DNA of 16,077 nucleotides from Podochytrium sp. JEL0797 (GCA_027596195.1 JADGJG010000589.1:1-16077); one strand, 5' to 3'; positions 1-7,549 are shown, numbered from the stretch's first letter. Notes: generated by a model from the sequence alone, not told the origin. Numbers and translations are program-made.

Positions 1-554
1 CAAAGCAATAAAAAATGATATCACAGCTCTCAATGATGGCGTCATCGGAAAATCGAACCCTTTTGATCCACATTGATAAGAGTGATTCATAACAAAAAGG
101 CGTCAGGGTGGTCATTTCAACTGGCTCCCAACCATGACCCATTCGATTTGAAGAGGTGGGGAAATCAGGCGAAATTCAACAGAATACGAATTTTCTCTGC
201 CATTAATAGCCCGTTTGAGTCAATTTTGCAAAAGATCTGTTTGTATAATGTAAATATACTTCATCATCGAGTTTAGATGTGATTGATTGATTTTTGAGAC
301 TGGAATAGCTTTTGGCATGGGCCGAAAACAACTCAAAAAGGAGAGAGACCCCATAGAGTGAGATTTTGTTTATATGAAAAGTCCAGCTAATATGTACTTT
401 AAAGCTCAATCATCTGTGCGTTTACAAAGTTTCAAAGTGATTGGAGCAGTGGGTCTGTTGTGGCGCTTGCTCGACGAACCAGGCTCAAACTCATTTCCTC
501 CGCCATACATTTTTTTGTCGAAATCTTTGGGGGGAGGGGCCCCGGTCCCTTAAG
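1..554. other. No gene recognised; sequence upstream of the retroelement remnant
   Basis: This stretch is mostly AT-rich. The open frames are short and none resembles a known family. A G/C-rich patch (about 530-552, GGGGCCCCGG) lies immediately before recognisable integrase-like coding begins and may mark the truncation junction of the retroelement. I see no RNA gene or clear promoter here. Confidence 0.4.
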
Positions 555-968
555 GACGACTCCTACGCTGCAATTGCCAACCGCCATCGACTCCAATCCC
601 CATTCCAAGTCGGTGATCTGGTTTTGATATCAGTCAAAGATTTCAAACCGCCAAACCTGTGCTACACACTTACCGCCAAGCTCTCCAACCAATACTCCGG
701 ACCTTACAAGATCCTCGAGCTTGCTGGCTCCACTCCTGCCTGCCGTGTTGACCTTCCCATTGATTGGAACATTCATCCGGTCTTTCATCCGGAGTAATTG
801 CGTCCATATTTCTTTGACTCATCATGGGACCCTCTCGAAAATCTCCCAATCAAACTCTGTGTTATCGATAAGATCCTGGCAACATGCATTCTCGATGGAA
901 AATGCCAAGATCTTGTTCAGGAAGGATCACCACCCAGTCTTCAACATCTGGCTTCCTGCAACTCCTGA
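555..968 (+). pseudogene. Degenerate integrase C-terminus of Ty3/gypsy pol, with chromodomain-like tail
   Basis: One frame reads YAAIANRHR, then FQVGDLVLIS, a KLSNQYSGPYKILE stretch, then VDLP and HPVFHPE. These match the conserved end of fungal Ty3/gypsy integrases: an arginine-rich lead, the GDLVL beta strand, the K-GP-KI core and the HPVFH box. A TAA stop at 795-797 interrupts the frame just after HPVFH. The same frame then continues with LRPY and a chromodomain-like segment (VIDKILATCILDGKCQDLV) up to a TGA at 966-968. The catalytic DDE core is missing upstream. In intact elements this region binds DNA and helps choose target chromatin. The copy is a nonfunctional relic: truncated at the 5' end and broken by at least one nonsense change. 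Confidence 0.75.
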
Positions 969-1046
969 TTTATTGAACAAGTATCAACACAACTGACCAC
1001 CTCCACCTTTGCTCCCTTTTTCATCGCGTACGCTCTTGGAGGCAGG

Positions 1047-1271
1047 TGTTACGGAATGAGCTCCGACATCGGTGGTCCCCATTTTTCTTCCATCTCATGC
1101 TTTCATGGTGGCAACCTTCAAATTCTATGCTTTCTGGTGGCACTTTTTCTCGACATTTCTCTGTACTTTATTCTTTAATTCTCCACCATAATTCAAATCC
1201 AAAAGATTAAAAGGAGAACATTTTATTCAATAAAAAAAACCAGTCTAAAATCCAACTTCAATTCCCTAACA
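1047..1271 (+). repeat. Probable 3' LTR (225 bp)
   Basis: The segment begins TGTTACGGAA and ends TTCCCTAACA, an imperfect 10-bp terminal inverted repeat (9 of 10 positions) with the canonical TG...CA ends. It follows a purine tract directly, as a 3' LTR should. The word TTTTATTCAATAAA at 1221-1234 would serve as the element's polyadenylation signal. No second copy occurs in the window, so the length rests on termini alone. Confidence 0.65.
1221..1234. promoter_or_regulatory. Poly(A) signal word TTTTATTCAATAAA inside the LTR
   Basis: It contains AATAAA on the plus strand and, within the same 14 bases, AATAAA on the minus strand. The identical 14-mer recurs at 10847-10860 between two convergent genes. 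Confidence 0.5.
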
Positions 1272-1331
1272 ATTATTAGAAGGGACACAAAATACATAAT
1301 GCTACTTCAACTTTAGAAGCAAAAAAGAAAA

Positions 1332-1404
1332 CGAGCCGGCCAGGGGTCGAACCTGGAATCTCTTGATTCGTAGTCAAGCGCGGTAACCATTTTGCCACAG
1401 GCCC
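1332..1404 (-). tRNA. tRNA-Arg (anticodon ACG)
   Basis: Read on the minus strand this is a 73-nt cloverleaf starting GGGCCTG. The A box is TGGCAAAATGG. The anticodon stem is CTTGA/TCAAG around loop CTACGAA (anticodon ACG). The T-arm is CCAGG-TTCGACC-CCTGG with a good B box, and the discriminator base is G. A T-rich terminator follows the 3' end directly (minus-strand GTTTTC then TTTTTT). There is no intron. The acceptor stem has one G-U pair and a T6-C67 mismatch, which is slightly unusual. The LTR remnant ends 60 bp beyond the tRNA 3' end. Confidence 0.93.
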
Positions 1405-1852
1405 ATAAGATTTTATTATTTGAAAGGGATATTCAGATTTAGATAGTCAAAAATTAGCTCCAAGCATCATTTGAGCCGCATATGCAACAGAGGTGAAGAA
1501 GAAACAGGTCATACACACAACATCCCCTCTTGTCCGCTCAAACTACAAGAGGTGGGAAGGTTCCTGCAGGCATTTGAGAAGCTGTGATGCCGTCATTATT
1601 GATGTGGTGTGATTGTTTTTTCACTCCCCTGTCTCTGTTAGGACTCAAGTCTGAAGGTACAAGAGTAGGAGAGTTGGAGAGAATACAAGACCAGGACTTG
1701 TGCCGTTAGGAATTCCAGAGAGAAGTAGGAAGCAAATAGGCTCGAAAACGTTAATATTTTCAACTAAGAATCAACAAAATAAAAAACACCCGCTCTTATA
1801 GCGCTCAAACCACTCAAAATGGAAAATCGAAGAAGAATCCCGCGTGCACCAG

Positions 1853-1938
1853 CTGCATGCGCCATCACCATAGGAAAACAACTGCATGCACCATCCCCAT
1901 TGGAAAGAGCACGTGTTGCACCAACTGCATGCACCATC
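1853..1938. repeat. Three imperfect copies of CTGCATGC(A/G)CCATC
   Basis: Copies start at 1853 (with G in the variable position), 1882 and 1925, so the starts are 29 and 43 bp apart. The spacers partly match as well, with CCAT(A/T)GGAAA following the first two copies. Each core contains the palindrome TGCATGCA or a one-base variant. This looks like a decayed tandem repeat. Confidence 0.6.
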
Positions 1939-2226
1939 AGCGAGATAAACCCGCGATATAAAACGATAAAAACCGATTGGGATCGAAACCCTTGCGATAA
2001 GAGACGATAAGAGAACCATCACTCAAACTGCCAAGCGTACAGGCTGTGCCAAGCACTCAAAATACCATTGCAGCCCCAGGCATGAAAGCAAATGCATTTG
2101 CTACAACTCATGAAGCTCTGAGCACTTGGCAGACCATATTCTTTCCAATTAAGATAATTGTAATATTCATTCATTCATTCAGAAATAAAATCGCCACTAG
2201 CTCTTTATTTAGACCCAAAACCTTGA

Positions 2227-2246
2227 GGGGGGGGGGGGGGGGGGGG
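2227..2246 (+). repeat. Homopolymer run of 20 G
   Basis: A run of 20 consecutive G on the plus strand, in otherwise AT-rich DNA. Such a run can form G-quadruplex structures and is prone to length errors in sequencing and replication. Confidence 0.9.
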
Positions 2247-2265
2247 TTCAAGTAGGATTTTGTTG

Positions 2266-2308
2266 ACCCACAAGGCACATTTTTTGGACAAAGTGCAAGA
2301 ATGCACCA
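2266..2308 (+). repeat. 43-bp direct repeat, copy 1
   Basis: Starts ACCCACAAGGC and contains TTTTGGACAAA and AATGCAC. It matches 2877-2919 at 38 of 43 positions without gaps. The flanks do not match. Confidence 0.7.
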
Positions 2309-2816
2309 TGACCCATTCAGTCAGTTAACCATTGGGTGGGTCAGTGTCATAAGGAAGCCGAAAAATTTGATAAAAATCCGAATCAACTGATGCATTTCTG
2401 CACCTAACTTCAAGAGCCAATTGCAAATGCCCCTGGCACTGTCACCAAGCCTTGCACATGTCTGGAGGGTGTGCCTGATCACATCCCCAGCCCAGGGTGG
2501 TGGTCATAGCAAAATTTGCAAATAAGTCCTGATTTCTAGTAGGTCAAGTGAATCCAGTTTTGGCATCACATGGTCAGATCAGTATTGTTAATGGCTGCAG
2601 TTCTGATTTCTCATTTCTTACCACATACACTCAGGTTGATCCAAGGGTGTCGCTGACAAGATCCTGGGACAGTAGGCACCAAATGGGACCAAATTGGCTG
2701 AAAGAAAATGATTCTGATCGCAATTTTAAAATGACCCCATTTTCCGAGTCATGAGATGGACAAGCCTTCCGCAAAATGACTGGTGAATGAACGCCACCTG
2801 TCCCAGCCTGGAAGGT

Positions 2817-2888
2817 GGCCTGACCAGGATTTGAGTCTCTGCCTCTCTCATCTATATATTCTTTCACCCCTGGCTCACCCACAAGGCC
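2817..2888 (-). repeat. Possible tRNA-derived (SINE-like) relic
   Basis: On the minus strand a 72-nt segment begins GGCCTTG-TG and ends TCAGGCC. The ends pair as a 7-bp acceptor-like stem with one mismatch and one G-U pair. GACTCAAATCC resembles a degenerate B box, and TGGGTGAGCCAGG resembles a degenerate A box. The T stem has decayed (mismatches) and I see no clean anticodon arm. It is therefore not a working tRNA, and the resemblance could be chance. Confidence 0.25.
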
Positions 2889-2919
2889 CATATTTTGGAC
2901 AAAATGCAAAAATGCACAA
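2877..2919 (+). repeat. 43-bp direct repeat, copy 2
   Basis: The partner of 2266-2308, 611 bp away in the same orientation. Its left edge overlaps the 5' head of the tRNA-like segment at 2817-2888. Confidence 0.7.
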
Positions 2920-3282
2920 CATTTTACTTGTTTTCAGAAATAATCTTCACCTACTTCTCGCTTTCTCTTTGAAGGTTTTTGCTTCCTCATACCTGCCATT
3001 CAGATTCATTCAAATGAGGCAGTATCTCAGAGAGAAGTAAAGAGGTTCAATGGCTTTGCTTCTGCATCTACTACCAGGTTTTTGCCTATGAGCTTGGCAT
3101 GAAGTTTAACCACTAAGCATTTAAAGTGTGCAGTAGCATGGCAGATTCAAAAATGGTCCCCAATGACTTCAGATTCTACCAAACACCTCCAAAATAAAAA
3201 ATATGAATGCATCTTTTGGTGGAGATCAAAAATCCATTGAGAATAAGTGAAAAAAGTATAATTCGATGGAAAAAAAGCAAAA

Positions 3283-3343
3283 TGTTTCCGCCCGGGTTCG
3301 AACCGGGGACCACCAGTGTGTTAGACTGGTACACCACGGAAAC
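3283..3343 (-). tRNA. tRNA-Val (anticodon AAC) lacking a D-arm; possible pseudogene
   Basis: The minus strand carries a perfect 7-bp acceptor stem (GTTTCCG/CGGAAAC), discriminator A, anticodon stem CCAGT/ACTGG around loop CTAACAC (anticodon AAC), and a T-arm CCCGG-TTCGAAC-CCGGG with an intact B box. A long T-run terminator follows a few bases downstream. The whole gene is only 61 nt, because about 12 nt that would form the D-loop and the 3' half of the D-stem are missing: GTTTCCG-TG-GTGTA runs straight into the anticodon stem. The A box is correspondingly damaged. Every remaining stem is intact, so the deletion is either recent, a sequence error, or tolerated. Eukaryotic cytosolic tRNAs normally need the D-arm. 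Confidence 0.75.
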
Positions 3344-4048
3344 TATGCTTTTAAGTAAACTTGATTAGCTAGAGAGTTAAGTTAATTTATTCAATTTACT
3401 TGGCAGAGTTTCTGCTCTATTTGTGGATGTACCTTAGCTTTGTGCTTTAGCCAAGACAATCCTGAATGTGATGTCAAAGGGGTGCAGAATTGGAAAATGA
3501 AATGATAAAAAATCATTGCAGTGAAAATTCTTCTTATCCCATCTACCTGACATTGTAGATTCATCCAATCCTGGTTGAGCATCACTTAGGCACAATTTCA
3601 GAGCTACATAGGACCATTTTTTGAAGGGGGAGGGGGGTACAGGAGCATTCCAGAGCAGGTCTTCTCAGAGCATCTCCACCAGGGAGAGCAAATTTTCGAG
3701 CAAAGGCAAATTCTTGGGAACGTGTGAGCCAATCAAATCTCTCCCGAGCAAAAAAGCAAAACCAAAAAAATTGTGTCCACAGCACTCGCAAAGCAAATCC
3801 CAGGCAAATCTTCGAGCAAATGATTGCCAACCCAGTCAATCTCTTCAAAACTCTCACACAACAAGCGATCCTTCAAGTTTTTCAGAGGGGTGGCGATCCC
3901 CCAAAAAAACACGCAAGAGGCAAAAACGACAAAAAAAAATTTCATTTTCGAAAATGAGTTCGAATAAAGCCATTCGCCACGGCTCACATAGAGAGAGAGG
4001 GACTGCAATGATTTCTTTGAAAATAAATTATTAATAAATAATGTGCCG
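3344..4048. other. No recognised gene; GCAAA-rich patch
   Basis: The only notable structure is a run of GCAAA words at 3687-3920. A plus-strand frame rich in Ser, Lys and Gln spans 3621-4034, but its composition follows the A-rich repeat words and it resembles no family, so I do not call it a gene. Minus-strand frames here are also unconvincing. Confidence 0.4.
3687..3924 (+). repeat. Cluster of GCAAA words, several as CGAGCAAA
   Basis: About nine GCAAA words fall within about 145 bp (3687-3830), with another near 3920. Several are preceded by GAGCAAA or CGAGCAAA. The density is far above the surrounding sequence. There is no fixed period, so it is not a simple microsatellite. It could be a decayed repeat or a binding-site array. 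Confidence 0.55.
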
Positions 4049-4054
4049 TTTATT
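4049..4054 (-). promoter_or_regulatory. AATAAA poly(A) signal candidate (minus strand)
   Basis: TTTATT on the plus strand reads AATAAA on the minus strand, about 25 bp after the stop at 4079. It modestly supports a minus-strand transcript ending here. Confidence 0.35.
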
Positions 4055-4078
4055 CTTTCCTTTAAACTGAAAATAATT

Positions 4079-4504
4079 CTAAACATGCCTTCCTTTCGCA
4101 TGGAACAAGCGAATGGACTTTCCGTGGGAAACAGGCTGGTATGACTTCACTTTCCCAGGCAGGAAGTTGCTTGTCCCCTCTTTTTGCCTCGCTTTCAGGC
4201 CGTGTTCGACGCAAGAGCGGGATCCGGTCTTCTCCAATCGCGAATGTCTTTGGTCAAGGCATGGCCCCGGTATGTCTTGGCTTTCTTGGAGTAAGGAACG
4301 TAACCAAGAGGCGTGCCATCGAGACGACGTTGGATCAGCCGCTTGTCCCTGGCAACCAGCCTTTTGACAGCGATACCAGCAGTCAGAAGATGAATCGGAT
4401 GAAGTACTCACATTGCCTTGCCCCGTTCGCTTCTCTGCAGCAGCGCGGCTCGCGATGGCTTGAGCTGTTTTCTGCTTGACCGTTATTCGCTTTTTGCGTG
4501 TCAT
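4079..4504 (-). CDS. Uncertain basic protein, possibly frameshifted or spliced
   Basis: On the minus strand an ATG at 4504 opens a very basic peptide beginning MTRKKRITVKQKTAQAIASR. Soon after, GTGAGT follows an AAT codon, with a CTGAC branch-like word and AAAAG downstream, so a roughly 51-nt intron is possible. Two frames then compete. One stays in phase and ends at 4079. The other reads VARDKRLIQRRLDGTPLGYV and continues to a TGA near 4195; it looks more protein-like but is not joined in phase by any splice I can see. An AATAAA signal (minus strand, 4049-4054) lies about 25 bp beyond the first stop. I do not recognise a family. A decayed gene is as likely as a working one. Confidence 0.3.
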   Translation of the reverse strand: MTRKKRITVKQKTAQAIASRAAAEKRTGQGNVSTSSDSSSDCWYRCQKAGCQGQAADPTSSRWHASWLRSLLQESQDIPGPCLDQRHSRLEKTGSRSCVEHGLKARQKEGTSNFLPGKVKSYQPVSHGKSIRLFHAKGRHV

Positions 4505-5231
4505 ATCGATTTCGTAAGAAAAAAAATCAAAGTTTGAACCCGATCGCCGTCCTGACCTTCCGACCCCGATTACTACACCTTTCTTCACTTTTGTACAACT
4601 TCTAATCCGGAATTCTTCTGCACACACCAAAGGAGAATGCCTATGACTGCAAACGAGGGGGGCAATCCGGACCGGGCGTGAGGTTAGAGCAGATTTGGAA
4701 CAGCCCTCCAAAAAAGGGCCTCCTCAGGATATTCCATCAGACGCGTTGTCTAAATCACCAAACAGATCCGGATTAACTCTTTCCGATACTAATAGCGTTG
4801 TAATGAATCTATTCAGAGTCCGTTTGGACGCAAGGCCATCGTGTTTAGGCTCGCAAAGTGTGATTATTTGGAGCTCTCGCAAAAATCAAGTTTTTTTAAA
4901 TCTGACAAGCGGAATCGATAGAGCCTTCTTTCTTCTTTACCATACTAAAACTTCAACTATATACAGTGAGTGTTGGTCCGGTGCCGATGCGATTATGTTT
5001 TGCGCAAGACCTGGTGAAAATTTGCAATCCCCCTCTCTCTCGCCATCCCCCTGGCTTTCTGCCTCCAAATAAAATTTCAAGGCCTTTTCGCAGTGACTGG
5101 GCGTCCTGCACAAGGCGGCACCACCACCATTACCCACACGAGGAACTGCCCGTGCACCTACTGCACTTGGGGATTTCAGCTGTGTTCATTCTTGTCCAGC
5201 ATCTATTCCTTTTTTTTCTCCGTAATATACA
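4505..5231. other. No supported gene
   Basis: An open plus-strand frame from 4695 begins with TTG rather than ATG and resembles no known family. A short minus-strand frame at 4937-5137 is likewise unsupported. The C/T-rich patch near 5025-5060 (CCCCCTCTCTCTCGCC) is low in complexity. Confidence 0.4.
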
Positions 5232-5303
5232 TCCTAGATCGTCTAGTGGCTAAGATTCCGCCCTCTCACGGCGGCGACCGGGGTTCAATTCCCCGTCTGG
5301 GAG
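5232..5303 (+). tRNA. tRNA-Glu (anticodon CTC), copy 1
   Basis: A 72-nt cloverleaf: acceptor TCCTAGA/TCTGGGA with one G-U pair, A box TCGTCTAGTGG, anticodon stem CCGCC/GGCGG around loop CTCTCAC (anticodon CTC), T-arm with loop TTCAATT and B box GGTTCAATTCC, discriminator G. Pol III termination is provided by CTTTTTT directly after the gene. The sequence is identical to the copy at 8140-8211, and the downstream flank is also related. Confidence 0.96.
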
Positions 5304-5647
5304 CTTTTTTCTTGCACTTCTATTAGTTTTGCGATTTGCATTAATTCTGCAGAGTTTTATGAAATTTTGTTGAAATTTTTGAAATTTTCAATTTCCTCTT
5401 CGTTATCTTTCGTCTGCTCTCTGCTGAATGTTCGAGTTTATCTGTCACAGAAGGAATTTTTTATACCATGTTCGTTGCCGTTACGCGTCGAATAATAGGA
5501 TCATAAAATTAATGGGGTCGCACGGGTCGGAGAAGTTTAATGACGTACATTTCCCTTTCACAAGTGATTGTGGAGTGGACGGGAAAACGACCCACCACTT
5601 TCTAAGACCTACCCAAACTCGTGCCAAATTCATCACTCGAACCAAAG
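5304..5647. other. Intergenic, AT-rich, no gene seen
   Basis: The first 65 bases or so share homology with the flank of tRNA-Glu copy 2. The rest is AT-rich, with a repeated GAAATTTT-type word (5359-5390). It probably includes the promoter of the NYN-like gene. Confidence 0.4.
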
Positions 5648-7162
5648 ATGGCATCCAAACGCACCACCGCCAACAAAAGCACCGATCTCCCTTCCTCACT
5701 CAAAGACGTACGCGAAGCTCACTCGTCGGCGGGAGTCATCGCTCAGCGCCACTTTCAACGGCGTCTTCCGCCACATTCGGCCATACCCCCTCGACCAACG
5801 CCCCTCCTCGCCTTCTCCCTAAGAAGTTTATGATCGATACACAGAATAAGACTTCATATCATCGGCACCAGCCCCTTCCCTCAAGCACCGCAAAAGCTTC
5901 GGACAAATTTGCCACGAATGAAGAATTCATTTAGTTTGAAGCAAACTCGAGACTCCCTTGCACAGCATCATTTGCTGAACCAGTTGTCCCTCGTTTACGC
6001 CCGTCGCGCGCGATCAAATCAATGTACAGCCAAAGAAACATTGCCATCGACAGATGGGTCGAATCACTTCTTCCCGCGCGCGTTTTCAATCACAGGGTTG
6101 ATTATGTTAGTGATGTCGGTGTTGTGGTGTTTTGGGATGTCGAAAACGGGAAGAAAATATTTGTCATGTTTACGCGTCAGTCGAGGTGCCAACGTTTGTC
6201 AAACAATAGACATACAAGCAAATGGTCGACAAGATTTCTCGCATCGTGACGGGCGGATTGGATGATTCCAAAATGTATTTCGCGTCTGCATTCTCTCGCA
6301 GTCGCTGGGATTTGGATGCCGAAGCGATGCGACGCGCCGGCATCGATGTGTTCGAATGCGATTTTGGACCGAACGCTGCAGATTTTGTTCTGTTTCAAGT
6401 GCTGCTGGAGGCCTTGTTGCGATTCCGGCGTCGCGACATATTTCCTGATCATTTTAAAAGCTCTAATACGACATATGGGATATCAGAACAACTGCTGACC
6501 CGATTCCTGCAAAGTTTGGCCTGCCGGCGAAGTGGGGATTGGATCGCTTCAAAGGTTCCGTCGTGGCGACTCAAAATCGAAATATGTACAGCTTTGCAAT
6601 TGCTTGGTGAATGTGTGTTGAGGGAGAATCCATGTTTGCTCGCATGGTAATCATTGGTTTTTTGGTGTGTATTCTCATATTTAATATCGTCGCCTGCAAT
6701 CTCCACAGGACTGCGTGTGGAGACTGCGAAACTGCCGCGTCCTCATGCTTTGCGATCGTAAATTCTGCCCACCAAGCTAAACGCTCCTCTCTTCCAATGT
6801 ATGTGGGGTTCAACGAACAAATCTATAACGTTTCCGCCTCCAACAAAGTCTTTCCAATGTTGGCCGAAATTATCCTTCTCGTGGGAATGAATCGCGAGTC
6901 TCTGAAGCAACTCGTGATTGTCTCAAATGTCCAAGGGTTGGATGGACTCGTTCTGGATCTCAATGAGCATGGAATTGCAGCAAAAGTTGTCGGATTTGAG
7001 GAAGTTTATGAGAGAGCCGGAGCTGAAAAGAAGAAGCGTAAAAGAGACGAGGATATCAGCGAGGTAAGTAGCGAGGGTGATGTTAAAATACATTTTTTCC
7101 CCTCATAGTTTTATGTGACATGTGAGATTGGGGTTGCGACGTCTGCATTATATTTTGTCTGA
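5648..7162 (+). CDS. Divergent NYN/PIN-like domain protein (probable 6-exon gene, about 340 aa)
   Basis: Proposed exons are 5648-5707, 5935-6162, 6210-6415, 6487-6606, 6709-7063 and 7109-7162. They join in phase and total 1023 nt. Best-supported introns: 6607-6708 (GTGAAT...CTCCACAG) and 7064-7108 (GTAAGT...CTCATAG). 6416-6486 has a CTAAT branch word. The first two introns are weaker, and an ATG at 6022 is a fallback start. The protein carries VVVFWDVEN (about residues 83-91), the first strand and metal-binding Asp of NYN nucleases. A middle GPNAADFVLF segment follows, then LVIVSNVQGLDGLVLDL (about 273-289), aligned by eye with the (S/G)D-DF strand. It ends in a basic KKKRKR tail, possibly a nuclear signal. 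NYN proteins are PIN-like RNases. The third acidic site looks altered, so catalysis is uncertain. Confidence 0.5.
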
Positions 7163-7353
7163 TGGTTGCCGCAACTCACCTGCAACTCAAGAGGCGCCCA
7201 AGACACGACCTTGCTCCACACGAGCTGCTGGTGCATCTCATACGCCCGGTGCAAACGCTGCATCTCTTGTCGTTGACGCTTCCGCAACACACGAGGTATC
7301 CGAATCAGCACACCCTTTGCAACCAGCAAGAACACGAAAGATGTCGGCGCCAT
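7111..7353 (-). CDS. Small basic protein with N-terminal hydrophobic segment
   Basis: Minus strand, ATG at 7353 in good context (A at -3, G at +4). The peptide starts MAPTSFVFLLVAKGVLIRIP, a hydrophobic stretch followed by an Arg/Lys/Gln-rich helix (RVLRKRQRQEMQRLHRAYEM), then WSKVVSWAPLELQ. After residue 58 a strong donor GTGAGT (7174-7179) follows CAG in phase 0. The coding part is therefore probably 7353-7180 with a 3' exon I cannot place. Unspliced it reads 80 codons to 7111. The layout (short hydrophobic N-terminus, amphipathic basic helix) resembles small mitochondrial inner-membrane proteins, but I recognise no family. It converges on the NYN-like gene, and the two overlap at their 3' ends. 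Confidence 0.4.
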   Translation of the reverse strand: MAPTSFVFLLVAKGVLIRIPRVLRKRQRQEMQRLHRAYEMHQQLVWSKVVSWAPLELQVSCGNHQTKYNADVATPISHVT

Positions 7354-7549
7354 TATGAGTGAGTATTTTGAGTCGAGTTCCGGGAGCGTTGAAGAGTCTG
7401 AAGGAGAGCGTTGCCCCGTACAACTCCGCGAACCGACAGACTTTTAAAAAACCAGCTTCCACCCACCCACACAGTTCCCAAAAGCACCCAGAGTAATCTT
7501 ATTCAATGCGCCAGGACATCTTTAATGCCATTCGATAAACAGATATCAT

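Larger units (their letters stand above)
555..1271 (+). mobile_element. 3' fragment of a Ty3/gypsy-like LTR retrotransposon
   Basis: Three parts lie in the order expected for the 3' end of a Ty3/gypsy element. First is a degenerate end of pol (integrase C-terminal region plus chromodomain-like tail, 555-968). Next is a purine-rich tract GGAGGCAGG at 1038-1046. It directly abuts the third part, a probable LTR starting TGTTACGGAA at 1047 and ending TTCCCTAACA at 1271. Gag, protease, reverse transcriptase, RNase H, the integrase core and the 5' LTR are all absent, so this copy is dead. The 5-bp sequence after the LTR (ATTAT) would be one half of a target-site duplication, but the partner is lost. 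Seen: the order, the termini and the conserved integrase motifs. Inferred: the exact 5' truncation point. Confidence 0.75.
1405..3282. other. Gene-poor, repeat-bearing interval
   Basis: Nearly 1.9 kb without a convincing gene. It holds three copies of a CTGCATGC(A/G)CCATC word (1853-1938), an ATTC microsatellite (about 2164-2180), a G20 run (2227-2246), a 43-bp direct repeat (2266-2308 and 2877-2919) and a tRNA-sized element with paired ends (2817-2888). All open frames are short, AT-rich or low in complexity, and none resembles a protein family I recognise. Confidence 0.55.

Noticed and set aside
3621..4034. 137-codon Ser/Lys-rich plus-strand frame
   Set aside because: The sequence follows the A-rich GCAAA words; no domain, no support for transcription.
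4695..5072. 125-codon plus-strand frame
   Set aside because: It begins with TTG, its first ATG comes 36 codons in, and neither composition nor motifs suggest a protein family.
5428..5934. 168-codon plus-strand frame before the NYN-like gene
   Set aside because: Low-complexity Ser/Thr/Pro/His content and no family resemblance; it overlaps a better first exon with ATG at 5648 in another frame, although the true 5' structure is unsettled.
7122..7358. Plus-strand frames opposite the small basic-protein gene
   Set aside because: The minus-strand frame has an ATG in good context, a plausible N-terminal helix and a strong splice donor; the plus frames look like shadows.
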